Part shown: piece after piece, positions 1 through 7,783 of the stretch
Position numbering within the stretch: position 1 is the first letter of the stretch
Layout of the letters: every line of letters begins with the position of its first letter
NCBI RefSeq assembly: GCF_005938385.1
Contig: NZ_VCRA01000011.1
Location: 124,001-188,000, forward strand
Source of the DNA: Paenibacillus mesophilus
GTDB taxonomy: Bacteria > Bacillota > Bacilli > Paenibacillales > NBRC-103111
Reading direction: 5' to 3'
Length of the DNA stretch: 64,000 bases
Translations under genes and position numbers: made by a program
The notes under the pieces: generated by a model
The model's database searches: none
What the model was told of the DNA's origin: nothing
The model's input: the letters and a program-made list of their open reading frames with translations, nothing else

Positions 1-89
1 CGTCCCCCTTCGTTTCCTCCCGGAGGCGGATGGGAATTGTTGATCATTTTTTGAACTGAACGTTTGATAAGAGCGGAGCGCAGCATACG

Positions 90-1658
90 ATGGCCAAATT
101 GCCCGACCTATTTTTGAAAAAGATGGAGCAGCTGCTTCAAGACGAATATCCCGCTTTTCTAAGTTCATACGAGCAATCGCGGCTGCAAGGGATCCGGGTG
201 AACGGGTTGAAAATGGAAGCGGAACGGTTCCCGGGACTGTCGCCGTTCCCGCTGTCACAGGTTCCGTGGGTGCGCGAAGGCTTCTATATCCCGGAGACCG
301 AGCGGCCCGGGAAACATCCGTATTACCATGCGGGCTTGTATTACGTGCAGGAGCCCAGCGCGATGGCCCCCGTCGAGCTGCTCGACGTACGCCCCGGCGA
401 CAAAGTGTTGGACCTATGCGCCGCTCCGGGCGGCAAAACTACGCAAATTGCGTCCAAGCTGCAAGGACGAGGGCTGCTGGTAACGAACGACAACCAACCG
501 GACCGGGTCAAGGCGCTCGTCAAAAACGTAGAGCTTTACGGCGTAACGAATGCTATCGTATTGAACGAGACGCCGGAGAGGCTCGCTCCCGTATTGCCGG
601 ATTACTTCGATAAAATATTGGTCGATGCTCCTTGCTCGGGAGAAGGGATGTTTCGCAAAGACGACAGTATGGCGAAAGGGTGGGACGGACTTTCGCCGCT
701 TCGTTATGCAGCCATGCAGCGCCATATTTTGGCGAAGGCCGCGGACATGCTGAAGCCCGGGGGACGGATCGTTTACTCGACCTGTACGTTTTCCCCCGAA
801 GAAAACGAGCGGATTATAGCCGATTTTGCCGCCGAACATCCCGGGTTTCGGGTTGTGCCGATTCCGGCGGAGCACGGCTTTGAGCATGGACGTCCGGATT
901 GGACAGGTTCTGGCCGTTGCGAGGACGGGCATTGTCAAGAGACAGCGGGAACTGTCAGGCTCTGGCCTCATCGGCTGAAGGGCGAGGGGCATTTCGCCGC
1001 CGTACTGGAACGTACAGGCGTTCGGATCGGTCCCGAATCGGTAAATGTGTCGGCGCAGCCGGTGAATCGATCCGAGTCCCGCATGCCGGAAGGCCGAATG
1101 AAGCGGACATTCGGGGAGAAAGAGGGCCGGATGGCGGGTAAGCACGGCGCTAAAGGAAAAGGCATGAACGGGGAGCGAGGCGGAACGTCCCGGCTTGAAA
1201 GCGGATCGTCTGCGGACGGGAGCGAGCTGCTCCGTTTGTTTGCCGAAGCGAATCTAACCGCCGGATTATCCGGCAAAGTCAAGCTGCATCGCGATTACGT
1301 ATATATTTCTCCCGAGGAAGCGCCGGACCTGGACGGGCTGAAGGTCGTCCGTCCGGGCTGGTTCGCAGGGACTGTGAAGGGAGGACGATTCGAGCCATCG
1401 CACGCGCTGGCTATGGGGCTGAAGCGCGGCGCCGATGCCGTACGCTCGATCTCCTTCGAGTCCGGCGACCTCGACGCCGTCCGCTATTTGAAGGGCGAGA
1501 CGCTGCAGCTTTCCGAGGAACGGCTTTGCCTGAATCGTCCGGGAATGCCCGCCAAAGGCTACTGTCTCGTCTGTGTCGACGGTTATCCGCTCGGATGGGG
1601 CAAATGGATGGACGGTATGCTGAAGAACGAATATCCGCCGGGATGGAGGTGGTCCTGA
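90..1658 (+). CDS. RsmF/NOP2/Sun-family rRNA cytosine-5 methyltransferase (copy A)
   Basis: SAM-dependent RNA m5C methyltransferase, probably acting on 16S rRNA in the cytoplasm. The family's two cysteines are visible: one in DAPCSGEGMF (Cys182) and one in YSTCTF (Cys232), with the SAM-binding stretch LDLCAAPGGKT near residue 110. The C-terminal third ends in GYPLGWGKW, typical of RsmF-type RNA-binding tails. Residues about 310-375 form a basic, Gly/Arg/Met-rich linker that looks unstructured. At 522 residues it is slightly longer than E. coli RsmF. It abuts the pseudouridine synthase gene with no gap, so the two are probably one rRNA-modification operon. A second paralogue lies at 4902-6287. 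The exact target base cannot be read from sequence. Confidence 0.9.
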   Translation: MAKLPDLFLKKMEQLLQDEYPAFLSSYEQSRLQGIRVNGLKMEAERFPGLSPFPLSQVPWVREGFYIPETERPGKHPYYHAGLYYVQEPSAMAPVELLDVRPGDKVLDLCAAPGGKTTQIASKLQGRGLLVTNDNQPDRVKALVKNVELYGVTNAIVLNETPERLAPVLPDYFDKILVDAPCSGEGMFRKDDSMAKGWDGLSPLRYAAMQRHILAKAADMLKPGGRIVYSTCTFSPEENERIIADFAAEHPGFRVVPIPAEHGFEHGRPDWTGSGRCEDGHCQETAGTVRLWPHRLKGEGHFAAVLERTGVRIGPESVNVSAQPVNRSESRMPEGRMKRTFGEKEGRMAGKHGAKGKGMNGERGGTSRLESGSSADGSELLRLFAEANLTAGLSGKVKLHRDYVYISPEEAPDLDGLKVVRPGWFAGTVKGGRFEPSHALAMGLKRGADAVRSISFESGDLDAVRYLKGETLQLSEERLCLNRPGMPAKGYCLVCVDGYPLGWGKWMDGMLKNEYPPGWRWS

Positions 1659-2405
1659 TTGGGCAAAAAACAACGGGTCGATAAAATATTGGCGCATATG
1701 GGGTACGGCACGCGAAGCGAAATCAAGCGTTTGGTCAAGCAGGGCGCGGTGGAGGTCGGAGGAAAGACGGTCAAGGACAGCGGGCAGCAGGTCGATCCCG
1801 AGCTGGAGACGATCACGGTCGACGGCGAACGGGTCAAGTTCCGCGAATTCGTCTATCTGATGCTGAACAAGCCGCCGGGCGTCGTCTCGGCTACGGAAGA
1901 TACGCGCGACCGGACGGTGGTCGATTTGCTCGCGGATGAATATATGACGTTCGAGCCTTTTCCCGTCGGACGGCTCGATAAAGATACGGAAGGGCTGCTG
2001 CTGCTGACGAACGACGGCAAGCTGGCGCACAATTTGCTCTCCCCGCGCAAGCATGTGCCGAAGACGTATTTCGCCGAAGTCGAGGGCAAGGTCGACGGAA
2101 CGGATACCGCCGCGTTCGAGAAAGGCGTGGAGCTCGACGACGGTTATGTCACGATGCCGGCCAAGCTTGTCATTCTGAAGGAAGGCGATCCGGCCGAAGG
2201 ACGCGTATCCAAGATCGAGCTGACGATTATGGAAGGCAAGTTCCATCAAGTGAAGCGGATGTTTCAGGCGGTCGGCAAAAAGGTCGTCTACTTGAAGCGG
2301 ATCGCGATGGGCCCGCTGCTGCTGGACGAACATTTATCCGTAGGACAATACCGCGAGCTGACGGAGGACGAGCTGGAGCAGCTGAGGGGACACAACGGCA
2401 AATAA
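1659..2405 (+). CDS. rsuA: RsuA-family rRNA pseudouridine synthase
   Basis: Converts a uridine of rRNA to pseudouridine. It has an N-terminal S4 RNA-binding domain (about residues 6-60) followed by a catalytic domain with the family signature GRLDKDTEGLLLLT, whose Asp is the catalytic residue, and the closing motif FHQVKRMF. The start is TTG immediately after the TGA of the methyltransferase gene, with GGATGGAGG just upstream inside that gene. Length (248 residues) fits RsuA, which modifies 16S rRNA, better than the longer RluB group, but subfamily assignment is by eye. Confidence 0.88.
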   Translation: MGKKQRVDKILAHMGYGTRSEIKRLVKQGAVEVGGKTVKDSGQQVDPELETITVDGERVKFREFVYLMLNKPPGVVSATEDTRDRTVVDLLADEYMTFEPFPVGRLDKDTEGLLLLTNDGKLAHNLLSPRKHVPKTYFAEVEGKVDGTDTAAFEKGVELDDGYVTMPAKLVILKEGDPAEGRVSKIELTIMEGKFHQVKRMFQAVGKKVVYLKRIAMGPLLLDEHLSVGQYRELTEDELEQLRGHNGK

Positions 2406-2457
2406 CGAGGCCGGCTGCGGAGAGACAACCGCGTTGGATGGGGGATGACCTGGGACG

Positions 2458-3258
2458 ATGAACTATAAGCTAATTGCGCTTGATGTGGACGGCACCTTGT
2501 TGAACGATCGGTACGAGCTAACAGAGGCGACGAAGCGAACGGTCCGGGACGTGTACGAAGCTGGGGCTACAATCGTGCTGTGTACGGGACGATCTCCGGT
2601 GAATACGCTGCCGCTGATGGAGGAGCTCGGGCTGGAGGGAACGCTGATTACGCACAACGGAGCGGCTACCGTTCGCTCGACCGACAAGCGGATCGTACAC
2701 CAATTTCCGTTCGCAGTCGATCAGCTGTGCGATCTCGTGCAATATTGCCGGGAGCGTCGGGTGCATCTGGACGTGTGCACGCCGTTTCATTTGTACGTCG
2801 AAGGGGAATTGGGCGAAGCGGAAGCATCGATGTACCGCAAATTTATGCTGGAGCCGATACGGATGGACGATGTTCTTGCGCTCGGCGAAGCGCCTGTCAA
2901 ATTTACCGTATTCGGCGATAAACAAACAATGAACCGCGTGGAGGAAGATTGGCGGAATATGCGGCTGCCGTTGACCGTGCTGCGCAGCGGGGATTATTTT
3001 ATAGACATCATGCACCCGGAAGCGACGAAAGGGAACGCACTGAGACGGTTGGCCGATTCGCTCGGAATCGAACGTTCGCAGGTGATGGCCATCGGCAATT
3101 ATTTCAACGATACGGAGATGATCCGGTTTGCCGGTCTCGGGATCGCCATGGATAACTCGCCCGAAGAAGTGAAGCGGGAAGCCGATGCCGTGACGGCATC
3201 CAACAATGAGGACGGGGTTCATCTGGCGCTGCGGCGGTATTGTTTGGGGGATAGATGA
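2458..3258 (+). CDS. Cof-type HAD-superfamily phosphatase
   Basis: Predicted cytoplasmic phosphatase for sugar phosphates or similar small molecules, of the Cof/YkrA/YxeH type. Motif I is LDVDGTL (residues 7-13, nucleophile first Asp), motif II is CTGRS, and a type IIB cap domain lies between about residues 85 and 190. Motif IV reads GNYFND where most relatives have GDxxND, so the first acidic metal ligand is Asn here. It lies 52 bp after the pseudouridine synthase, probably as the last gene of that operon, and a strong terminator follows directly. Substrate unknown. Confidence 0.85.
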   Translation: MNYKLIALDVDGTLLNDRYELTEATKRTVRDVYEAGATIVLCTGRSPVNTLPLMEELGLEGTLITHNGAATVRSTDKRIVHQFPFAVDQLCDLVQYCRERRVHLDVCTPFHLYVEGELGEAEASMYRKFMLEPIRMDDVLALGEAPVKFTVFGDKQTMNRVEEDWRNMRLPLTVLRSGDYFIDIMHPEATKGNALRRLADSLGIERSQVMAIGNYFNDTEMIRFAGLGIAMDNSPEEVKREADAVTASNNEDGVHLALRRYCLGDR

Positions 3259-3259
3259 G

Positions 3260-3300
3260 AAAAAGGGATTGGCGCCATAGATGCGCCAATCCCTTTTTCC
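3260..3300. terminator. Rho-independent terminator after HAD phosphatase
   Basis: A 15-bp perfect stem (AAAAAGGGATTGGCG paired with its complement) with a short loop, ending in a T run on the plus strand. The A run on the left arm lets it act for the minus-strand small genes as well. Confidence 0.9.
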
Positions 3301-3318
3301 TTTGTTCAAGGACGTGAA

Positions 3319-3411
3319 TTAGTACAGAACAGGACGGGATACGATTACGAGCAAAATGTACAGCACGAGAATAATGGCTGTGGAAGTTACCAGGCCCCCA
3401 ACTCCGGACAT
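3319..3411 (-). CDS. YjcZ-like small hydrophobic protein (30 aa), copy 1
   Basis: A 30-residue protein beginning MSGVGGLVTSTAI and ending VSRPVLY, with one hydrophobic helix (about residues 10-25). ATG is preceded by GGGAGGA at good spacing, which makes this tiny gene credible. Small proteins of this pattern (short Gly-rich start, one ILLVI-type helix) are annotated as YjcZ-family sporulation proteins in Bacillales, and I assign it there by pattern only. It is a near-copy of the protein at 3468-3560. Role probably at membranes or in the spore; unproven. Confidence 0.7.
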   Translation of the reverse strand: MSGVGGLVTSTAIILVLYILLVIVSRPVLY

Positions 3412-3467
3412 TCGAATTCCTCCCTCGTTAATAATGGTACCAAAAGGGTTGGTTTCGTTCCCTGTAA

Positions 3468-3560
3468 TCAGTAGATGAACGGACGGGATACGATGACCAA
3501 CAGAATGAACAGTACGAGAATAACGCCGGTCGACGTAAATACTCCTCCAACACCAGACAT
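3468..3560 (-). CDS. YjcZ-like small hydrophobic protein (30 aa), copy 2
   Basis: A 30-residue protein beginning MSGVGGVFTSTGV and ending VSRPFIY, one transmembrane helix. ATG at 3560 has GGGGAGGA upstream. Same length and about three quarters identical to copy 1 lying 57 bp downstream, so a tandem duplication. A longer reading frame extends upstream of this ATG, but the match to copy 1 begins exactly here. Likely a YjcZ-type sporulation protein by pattern. Confidence 0.7.
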   Translation of the reverse strand: MSGVGGVFTSTGVILVLFILLVIVSRPFIY

Positions 3561-3778
3561 TTGCGATTCCTCCCCATTTGAAGGTATTTTCCGAATGCGC
3601 CGGCCCTTATGAGGCCGTTTCTCGCGTCGTGTTTCTTGTTGATTCCGCATTCGGCATACACCATCATATTGAGATGAGCGCACATCCGATTGGACATATG
3701 TCCCGGCGCATAGAAAATGGGCTCATACAGGATAATAAAGGGGAAGTTGGAATTCATCCCGAAAGGAGAACCGTGTCC

Positions 3779-4840
3779 ATGGCAGTGATTACGTTAAGGC
3801 CCGATCTGAAAACGTCCGGCGGGGAAGTGACCGAGCTGCTTCTCGACGGTCGGTTCGTCGGAGCGGTGACGCTCGTATACCGTGAAGGCGGACGTATATC
3901 CGGTTCCATTCAGCTCGATCGCGAATCGCTTTACGGCAGCCGGAAAGCAGAAGCCGTGAGCGCCGCCCAAACCTATGTGGAGCATCTGATGGACGCACTG
4001 GAAGCCAAAGAGTGCGAAGTGATCGTAACTTGCAGCGGATACGACCATATTATTACAGCCGGGCATCAAGTCGGGGTTATCGAATCGTTCGCGGATGAAT
4101 CGGACTATTATGAACAACTATCCGGTGAAGAGGACGACGCGCATTTGGACGATATCGATCCGAATGGCCTCGAAACGATGGAGATGTACGGCGGCTTGCA
4201 AGAACGCGAGTACGAGCTGGTCATTGTAGGGGAAAGCCGCAGCCGGATCGAATACCACATATACGATCGCGATCAGGAATGGCTGGCCGAAGCGTTTGTC
4301 CGGATACGCGGTGCCGGCGTAATCGCGGAGATCGAATGGAAGATCGAGCCTTCGGAGGAAGAGATCGGGCATGTTACCGATTTGCTCGTCTCCGATTTCG
4401 ACCCCGATGAAGTGGATACTTTCGTAATCGATATGATATTCGACGGGGAAATCATCGAAACGGTCGAGCTGACCCACGAGGATTTGCTTGATCCGGACGA
4501 TTTCGCCGCCGATGCCGATGAAACTTACGGCTCGGATGAAGAACGGAGCTATTCGGTCATCCTTGTAAGGGATGACGGGGATACGCTGACCTACGACTTG
4601 TATGAGCGGTCGCAAGGCGGACTGCCGATCGGGCAGGCTACGGTTGATGTCAGCAGCCGCGAGCTGACCGGTTTTATTGATTTCCGCGACTCTGGCAGCT
4701 CCTCCGACAGCGAGTTTATCGGTTCGCTGCTCATGCGCGAGCTGGATAAGGAGAAGGATTACGAGTCGCTTAATTTGACGATGCTCGTCAACAATGAGCC
4801 TATCGACGAAATTTTGTTCGAGACGGAACTCTATCACTGA
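3779..4840 (+). CDS. Acidic protein with three related ~100-residue domains
   Basis: No recognised family. The 353-residue product is strongly acidic, soluble, without signal peptide or membrane segment. ATG at 3779 follows AAAGGAG; the frame is open 200 bp further upstream, but that stretch faces the small minus-strand genes and reads poorly. Three segments share one pattern (about residues 1-100, 140-245 and 250-353): a YxLxI strand, a Y.(I/L)Y(D/E)R turn, a strand pair G.(A/T)V.(V/I)....(L/I)(T/I)G.I, a helix beginning S..(E/S)(E/F)(I/V).(D/S)LL, and a closing strand ending in DEI(L/I)FE or a variant. It looks like one domain triplicated. Function unknown; no operon partner on this strand. 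Confidence 0.75.
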   Translation: MAVITLRPDLKTSGGEVTELLLDGRFVGAVTLVYREGGRISGSIQLDRESLYGSRKAEAVSAAQTYVEHLMDALEAKECEVIVTCSGYDHIITAGHQVGVIESFADESDYYEQLSGEEDDAHLDDIDPNGLETMEMYGGLQEREYELVIVGESRSRIEYHIYDRDQEWLAEAFVRIRGAGVIAEIEWKIEPSEEEIGHVTDLLVSDFDPDEVDTFVIDMIFDGEIIETVELTHEDLLDPDDFAADADETYGSDEERSYSVILVRDDGDTLTYDLYERSQGGLPIGQATVDVSSRELTGFIDFRDSGSSSDSEFIGSLLMRELDKEKDYESLNLTMLVNNEPIDEILFETELYH

Positions 4841-4846
4841 ACGTAT

Positions 4847-4892
4847 AAAGACGGACCTCTCTTCCGGAATGAAGAGAATGTCCGTCTTTTTT
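4847..4892. terminator. Bidirectional terminator between convergent genes
   Basis: AAAGACGGAC pairs with GTCCGTCTTT, with a further small CTCTTC/GAAGAG stem inside, then a T run. It sits between the plus-strand acidic protein gene and the minus-strand methyltransferase gene. Confidence 0.85.
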
Positions 4893-4901
4893 GTGCTTGT
4901 C

Positions 4902-6287
4902 TTACCCCATTCTCCGGAGCCCTTTGGGGAAATGGTTTTTCAGCTGTCCTCCGCTTGCTTTCCCCCATCCCAAAGGATATCCTTCGACGGTAACAAGCGT
5001 CCAACCGGAAGCGCCGTCTGCCGCCGGAATCGTCTCTCCCCTCAAATAAGCGTCCAATTCCGGCGATTCCGCCTGCATCGACATCACGCTGCGGCACATG
5101 CCGGCGTTTACCGCCATGGCGAGGGAATGCGCCGGTTCGGCGCGCCCTTTCTTGATATGCGCGAGATGAAGTCCGGGACGCAGCGTTTTCAAACCGTTCA
5201 GATCGTGCGCGTAAATCGGATCATGTCGGGCTGCGGGCAGCCAATACAGCTGTTCGCCGAAAAGCGCCGGCTCGCCGGGCGGCAGGGCGAACCCTGAAGC
5301 GATCTCGCCCAGCAAATCGTCGGCGAGCCGCATCGCTTCGCGTACCGTTCTGTCGGACGTATCGGACGGCCTGCCGCGATCCCGATCCCGTCCCCGTCTT
5401 CCGGATGTGCTCCGATCCGTCTCTCCGGAGCCGTCCTTGCGCAGCAGTGCGACGAAGTGACCCTCTCCGCGAACGAGATGGGGCCAGAGACGCTCGGTTC
5501 GCAGCACGGTGAAAGAGGGATATTTGGCTGTAAAGGCGGCGAGCACGTCTTCGTTTTCCGACCGGTTGAATGTACATGTGGAATAGGCCATCGTCCCTCC
5601 CGGCTTAAGCATCGCTGCGGCGGAATCGAGAATATCCAGTTGGCGCTCGGCACACATGCGAACGTGCTCGGGAGACCATTCGCGGATCGCATTCGGGTCT
5701 TTGCGGAACATGCCCTCGCCGGAGCAAGGCGCATCCAGCATAATTTTATCGAAAGCACCGGGGAATTTCCGAGCCAGCGCATCCGGGGCGGCGCTCGTTA
5801 CAACGGCGTTCGGGACACCCATCCGCTCGACGTTCTCGGACAATATTTTCGCCCGGGCCGGATGAATTTCATTCGCTACGAGCAGTCCCTGGCCTTGAAG
5901 CGAGCCTGCGATCTGCGTCGTTTTCCCTCCGGGAGCCGCGGCCAGATCAAGCACGCAATCGCCCGGCTGCGGATCGAGCAGCTCCGCCGAGGACATGGCC
6001 GACGGCTCCTGGATATACAATAAGCCGGCTTGGTGGTACGGATGCTTGCCCGGCTTTGCCGTTTCGTCGTAATAATAACCGTTCGGGCACCATGGCACCG
6101 GCGACAGCCGGAACCGCTCCTTCATCGACCGGATGAACGGATCGTCCGGCGATAATTCCCCGAGCTTCAACGGATTAAGGCGCAACCCGTATGTCCGGGC
6201 GTCGTCATAGCTTTGCAAAAACGGATCGGCTTGTTCGCCAAGCTGATCGCGGATTTGCTCGATAAATGGTTGCGGCAGCGTAGTCAT
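4902..6287 (-). CDS. RsmF/NOP2/Sun-family rRNA cytosine-5 methyltransferase (copy B)
   Basis: A second SAM-dependent RNA m5C methyltransferase, 461 residues. It shows LDLAAAPGGKTTQIA (SAM binding), DAPCSGEGMF (Cys188) and YSTCTF (Cys238), and the same C-terminal GYPLGWGK ending as the paralogue at 90-1658. A short Arg/Ser/Asp-rich insert (about residues 285-325) sits where copy A has its basic linker. ATG at 6287 follows AAGGAGACGACC. It is probably transcribed with the diguanylate cyclase gene 72 bp upstream. The N-terminal lead-in and motif spacing match copy A throughout, so the two are true paralogues. Confidence 0.9.
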   Translation of the reverse strand: MTTLPQPFIEQIRDQLGEQADPFLQSYDDARTYGLRLNPLKLGELSPDDPFIRSMKERFRLSPVPWCPNGYYYDETAKPGKHPYHQAGLLYIQEPSAMSSAELLDPQPGDCVLDLAAAPGGKTTQIAGSLQGQGLLVANEIHPARAKILSENVERMGVPNAVVTSAAPDALARKFPGAFDKIMLDAPCSGEGMFRKDPNAIREWSPEHVRMCAERQLDILDSAAAMLKPGGTMAYSTCTFNRSENEDVLAAFTAKYPSFTVLRTERLWPHLVRGEGHFVALLRKDGSGETDRSTSGRRGRDRDRGRPSDTSDRTVREAMRLADDLLGEIASGFALPPGEPALFGEQLYWLPAARHDPIYAHDLNGLKTLRPGLHLAHIKKGRAEPAHSLAMAVNAGMCRSVMSMQAESPELDAYLRGETIPAADGASGWTLVTVEGYPLGWGKASGGQLKNHFPKGLRRMG

Positions 6288-6359
6288 GGTCGTCTCCTTC
6301 GTATGTATCTTAATAAATCGGTTTCGTTCCGATGCGCGTTTCGCGGATGTGGACTCCTG

Positions 6360-7523
6360 CTATTTCGCCGCGGCGGCCATGCTTTGCGTATACTTGACGA
6401 CTTTGTTTTTGCCTGTCGTTTTGGCTTTGTACATCGCTTGATCGGCTTGGGCCACGAGCTGCTCTGCGGTTACGCCTTCCCGCGACTTGCTGTATCCGAC
6501 ACTGACCGTCACGCCGACTTCGGATTCGATGCGGGCCCGCACCTTCTCGGAGAATTTGGCCATATCAACGGACGAATCGGTGACAAGCACGACCATCTCT
6601 TCGCCGCCGAACCGTCCCGCGATGCCGATCTCTTCGCTTTCCTCCATGATGACGCGGGCAACGGACTTCAGCGCCTCGTCGCCGGCGTGATGGCCCTGCG
6701 TATCGTTAAGCTTCTTGAAGTTGTCGATGTCGCTGAACAGCATCGAGACAGCATAGCCGTAGTTCATATACTGTGCCGTCTTATTCATCAAATACCGCCG
6801 GTTGTACAGACCGGTCAAGCCGTCCGTAATCGCCGTACGGTAGCTCGCTTGCATCAATTCGACGATCCGTTCGAACAGCAGCACGAACAAAATAAAATAG
6901 TAGACGAGAGGCACATAAAGCTCGGTCAGCGTGAGAGCGGCAAGAGGTCGTTCCAGCATATAATGGTTAATCAAGTGTGATAAATGGATGATAAAAAAGA
7001 GGGACAATCCGATTTTGTATGTAATGGTTTGCCCGATCCGGTTCGGCAAAACGATGAAGAACGCAAAAATGAGCAGCAGCAAATACAAGTCTAGGCCGAT
7101 CCGCTCAAGGGCGGCGAGCTGCTCCGGAGAGCCTTCGAACAGCCTGTGGACATTGGCACGGAACAGAGCGAGAAGCATCGTGACAAGCAGAGAGAAATAA
7201 AAATAAAGGTGATGGCGCTTTTTTGTGGAATTATAAAGTTGAAAGATCGCCCGGTTGATCATAATGAAAGCAACGACGTGCAGCGTTTGGGCCGTCAAGT
7301 CGCCCCAAGCGTGCGGACCGTCTTCGGACAGCGACATGCCGAGCCTCATCGCATAATGAGCGATAAAAACGGCTACGGAAACCGTAAGCGATAAATACGC
7401 TTTGCGGCGACGGCTTGCAAACAGTCGGACCGACATGACGAGAATCATGCCGAGCATGACGAGTATGCCGGTATACGAGTAAAATCGGGCGTAAGCTCCG
7501 ATAAGAAGTTCCGAAACGTTCAA
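6360..7523 (-). CDS. Membrane-bound GGDEF diguanylate cyclase
   Basis: Makes cyclic di-GMP from two GTP. The first ~215 residues contain several hydrophobic helices (roughly six or seven) and presumably sense a membrane or small-molecule signal. The GGDEF domain follows: DGLTGLYNRRYL, then FSDIDNFKKLND, then active-site loop GGEEM (about residue 304), an accepted active variant. No RxxD inhibitory site is visible ahead of the loop (the sequence there is EEIGIAGRF), so product feedback is probably weak. The start ATG lies just before a palindromic repeat pair. Co-directional with the methyltransferase gene downstream. Confidence 0.9.
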   Translation of the reverse strand: MNVSELLIGAYARFYSYTGILVMLGMILVMSVRLFASRRRKAYLSLTVSVAVFIAHYAMRLGMSLSEDGPHAWGDLTAQTLHVVAFIMINRAIFQLYNSTKKRHHLYFYFSLLVTMLLALFRANVHRLFEGSPEQLAALERIGLDLYLLLLIFAFFIVLPNRIGQTITYKIGLSLFFIIHLSHLINHYMLERPLAALTLTELYVPLVYYFILFVLLFERIVELMQASYRTAITDGLTGLYNRRYLMNKTAQYMNYGYAVSMLFSDIDNFKKLNDTQGHHAGDEALKSVARVIMEESEEIGIAGRFGGEEMVVLVTDSSVDMAKFSEKVRARIESEVGVTVSVGYSKSREGVTAEQLVAQADQAMYKAKTTGKNKVVKYTQSMAAAAK

Positions 7524-7557
7524 AGTAGCCTCCGTGATTCGAGTCGATTCGACTCCA

Positions 7558-7617
7558 TTATAACATCAGAATGAAAACACAGCGATGAATCGTTCTGCCT
7601 GATGTTTCAACAATAGC
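7558..7617. repeat. 60-bp palindromic repeat, copy 1
   Basis: A 60-bp element starting TTATAACATCAGAATG and ending TTTCAACAATAGC, one mismatch from the copy at 7674-7733. It contains ACATCAG...CTGATGT and CGATGAATCG as nested inverted arms. It lies just upstream of the diguanylate cyclase start, so it may also affect that transcript's leader. Confidence 0.85.
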
Positions 7618-7673
7618 CACCTTTAAGGAAGAACTCGGCGACATCTTCGAGAAGGCATCTTCAAAAGCTATTG

Positions 7674-7733
7674 TTATAACATCAGAATGAAAACACAGCG
7701 ATGAATCGTTCTACCTGATGTTTCAACAATAGC
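7674..7733. repeat. 60-bp palindromic repeat, copy 2
   Basis: Second copy, 116 bp from the first. Here the outer arm is complete: GCTATTGTT at 7668-7676 pairs with AACAATAGC at 7725-7733, outside the ACATCAG/CTGATGT arm. CGGCGACATCTTCG also occurs after both copies, so the duplicated unit is longer than 60 bp. It resembles a small mobile palindrome or a hairpin RNA element. Confidence 0.85.
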
Positions 7734-7783
7734 ACGGCGACATCTTCGGTTAAGCATTCATACGAAATGGGAGAGACGAACGA

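Noticed and set aside
7558-7733. CRISPR array
   Set aside because: Only two repeat copies, 60 bp long with nested palindromes and one irregular spacer; no cas genes.
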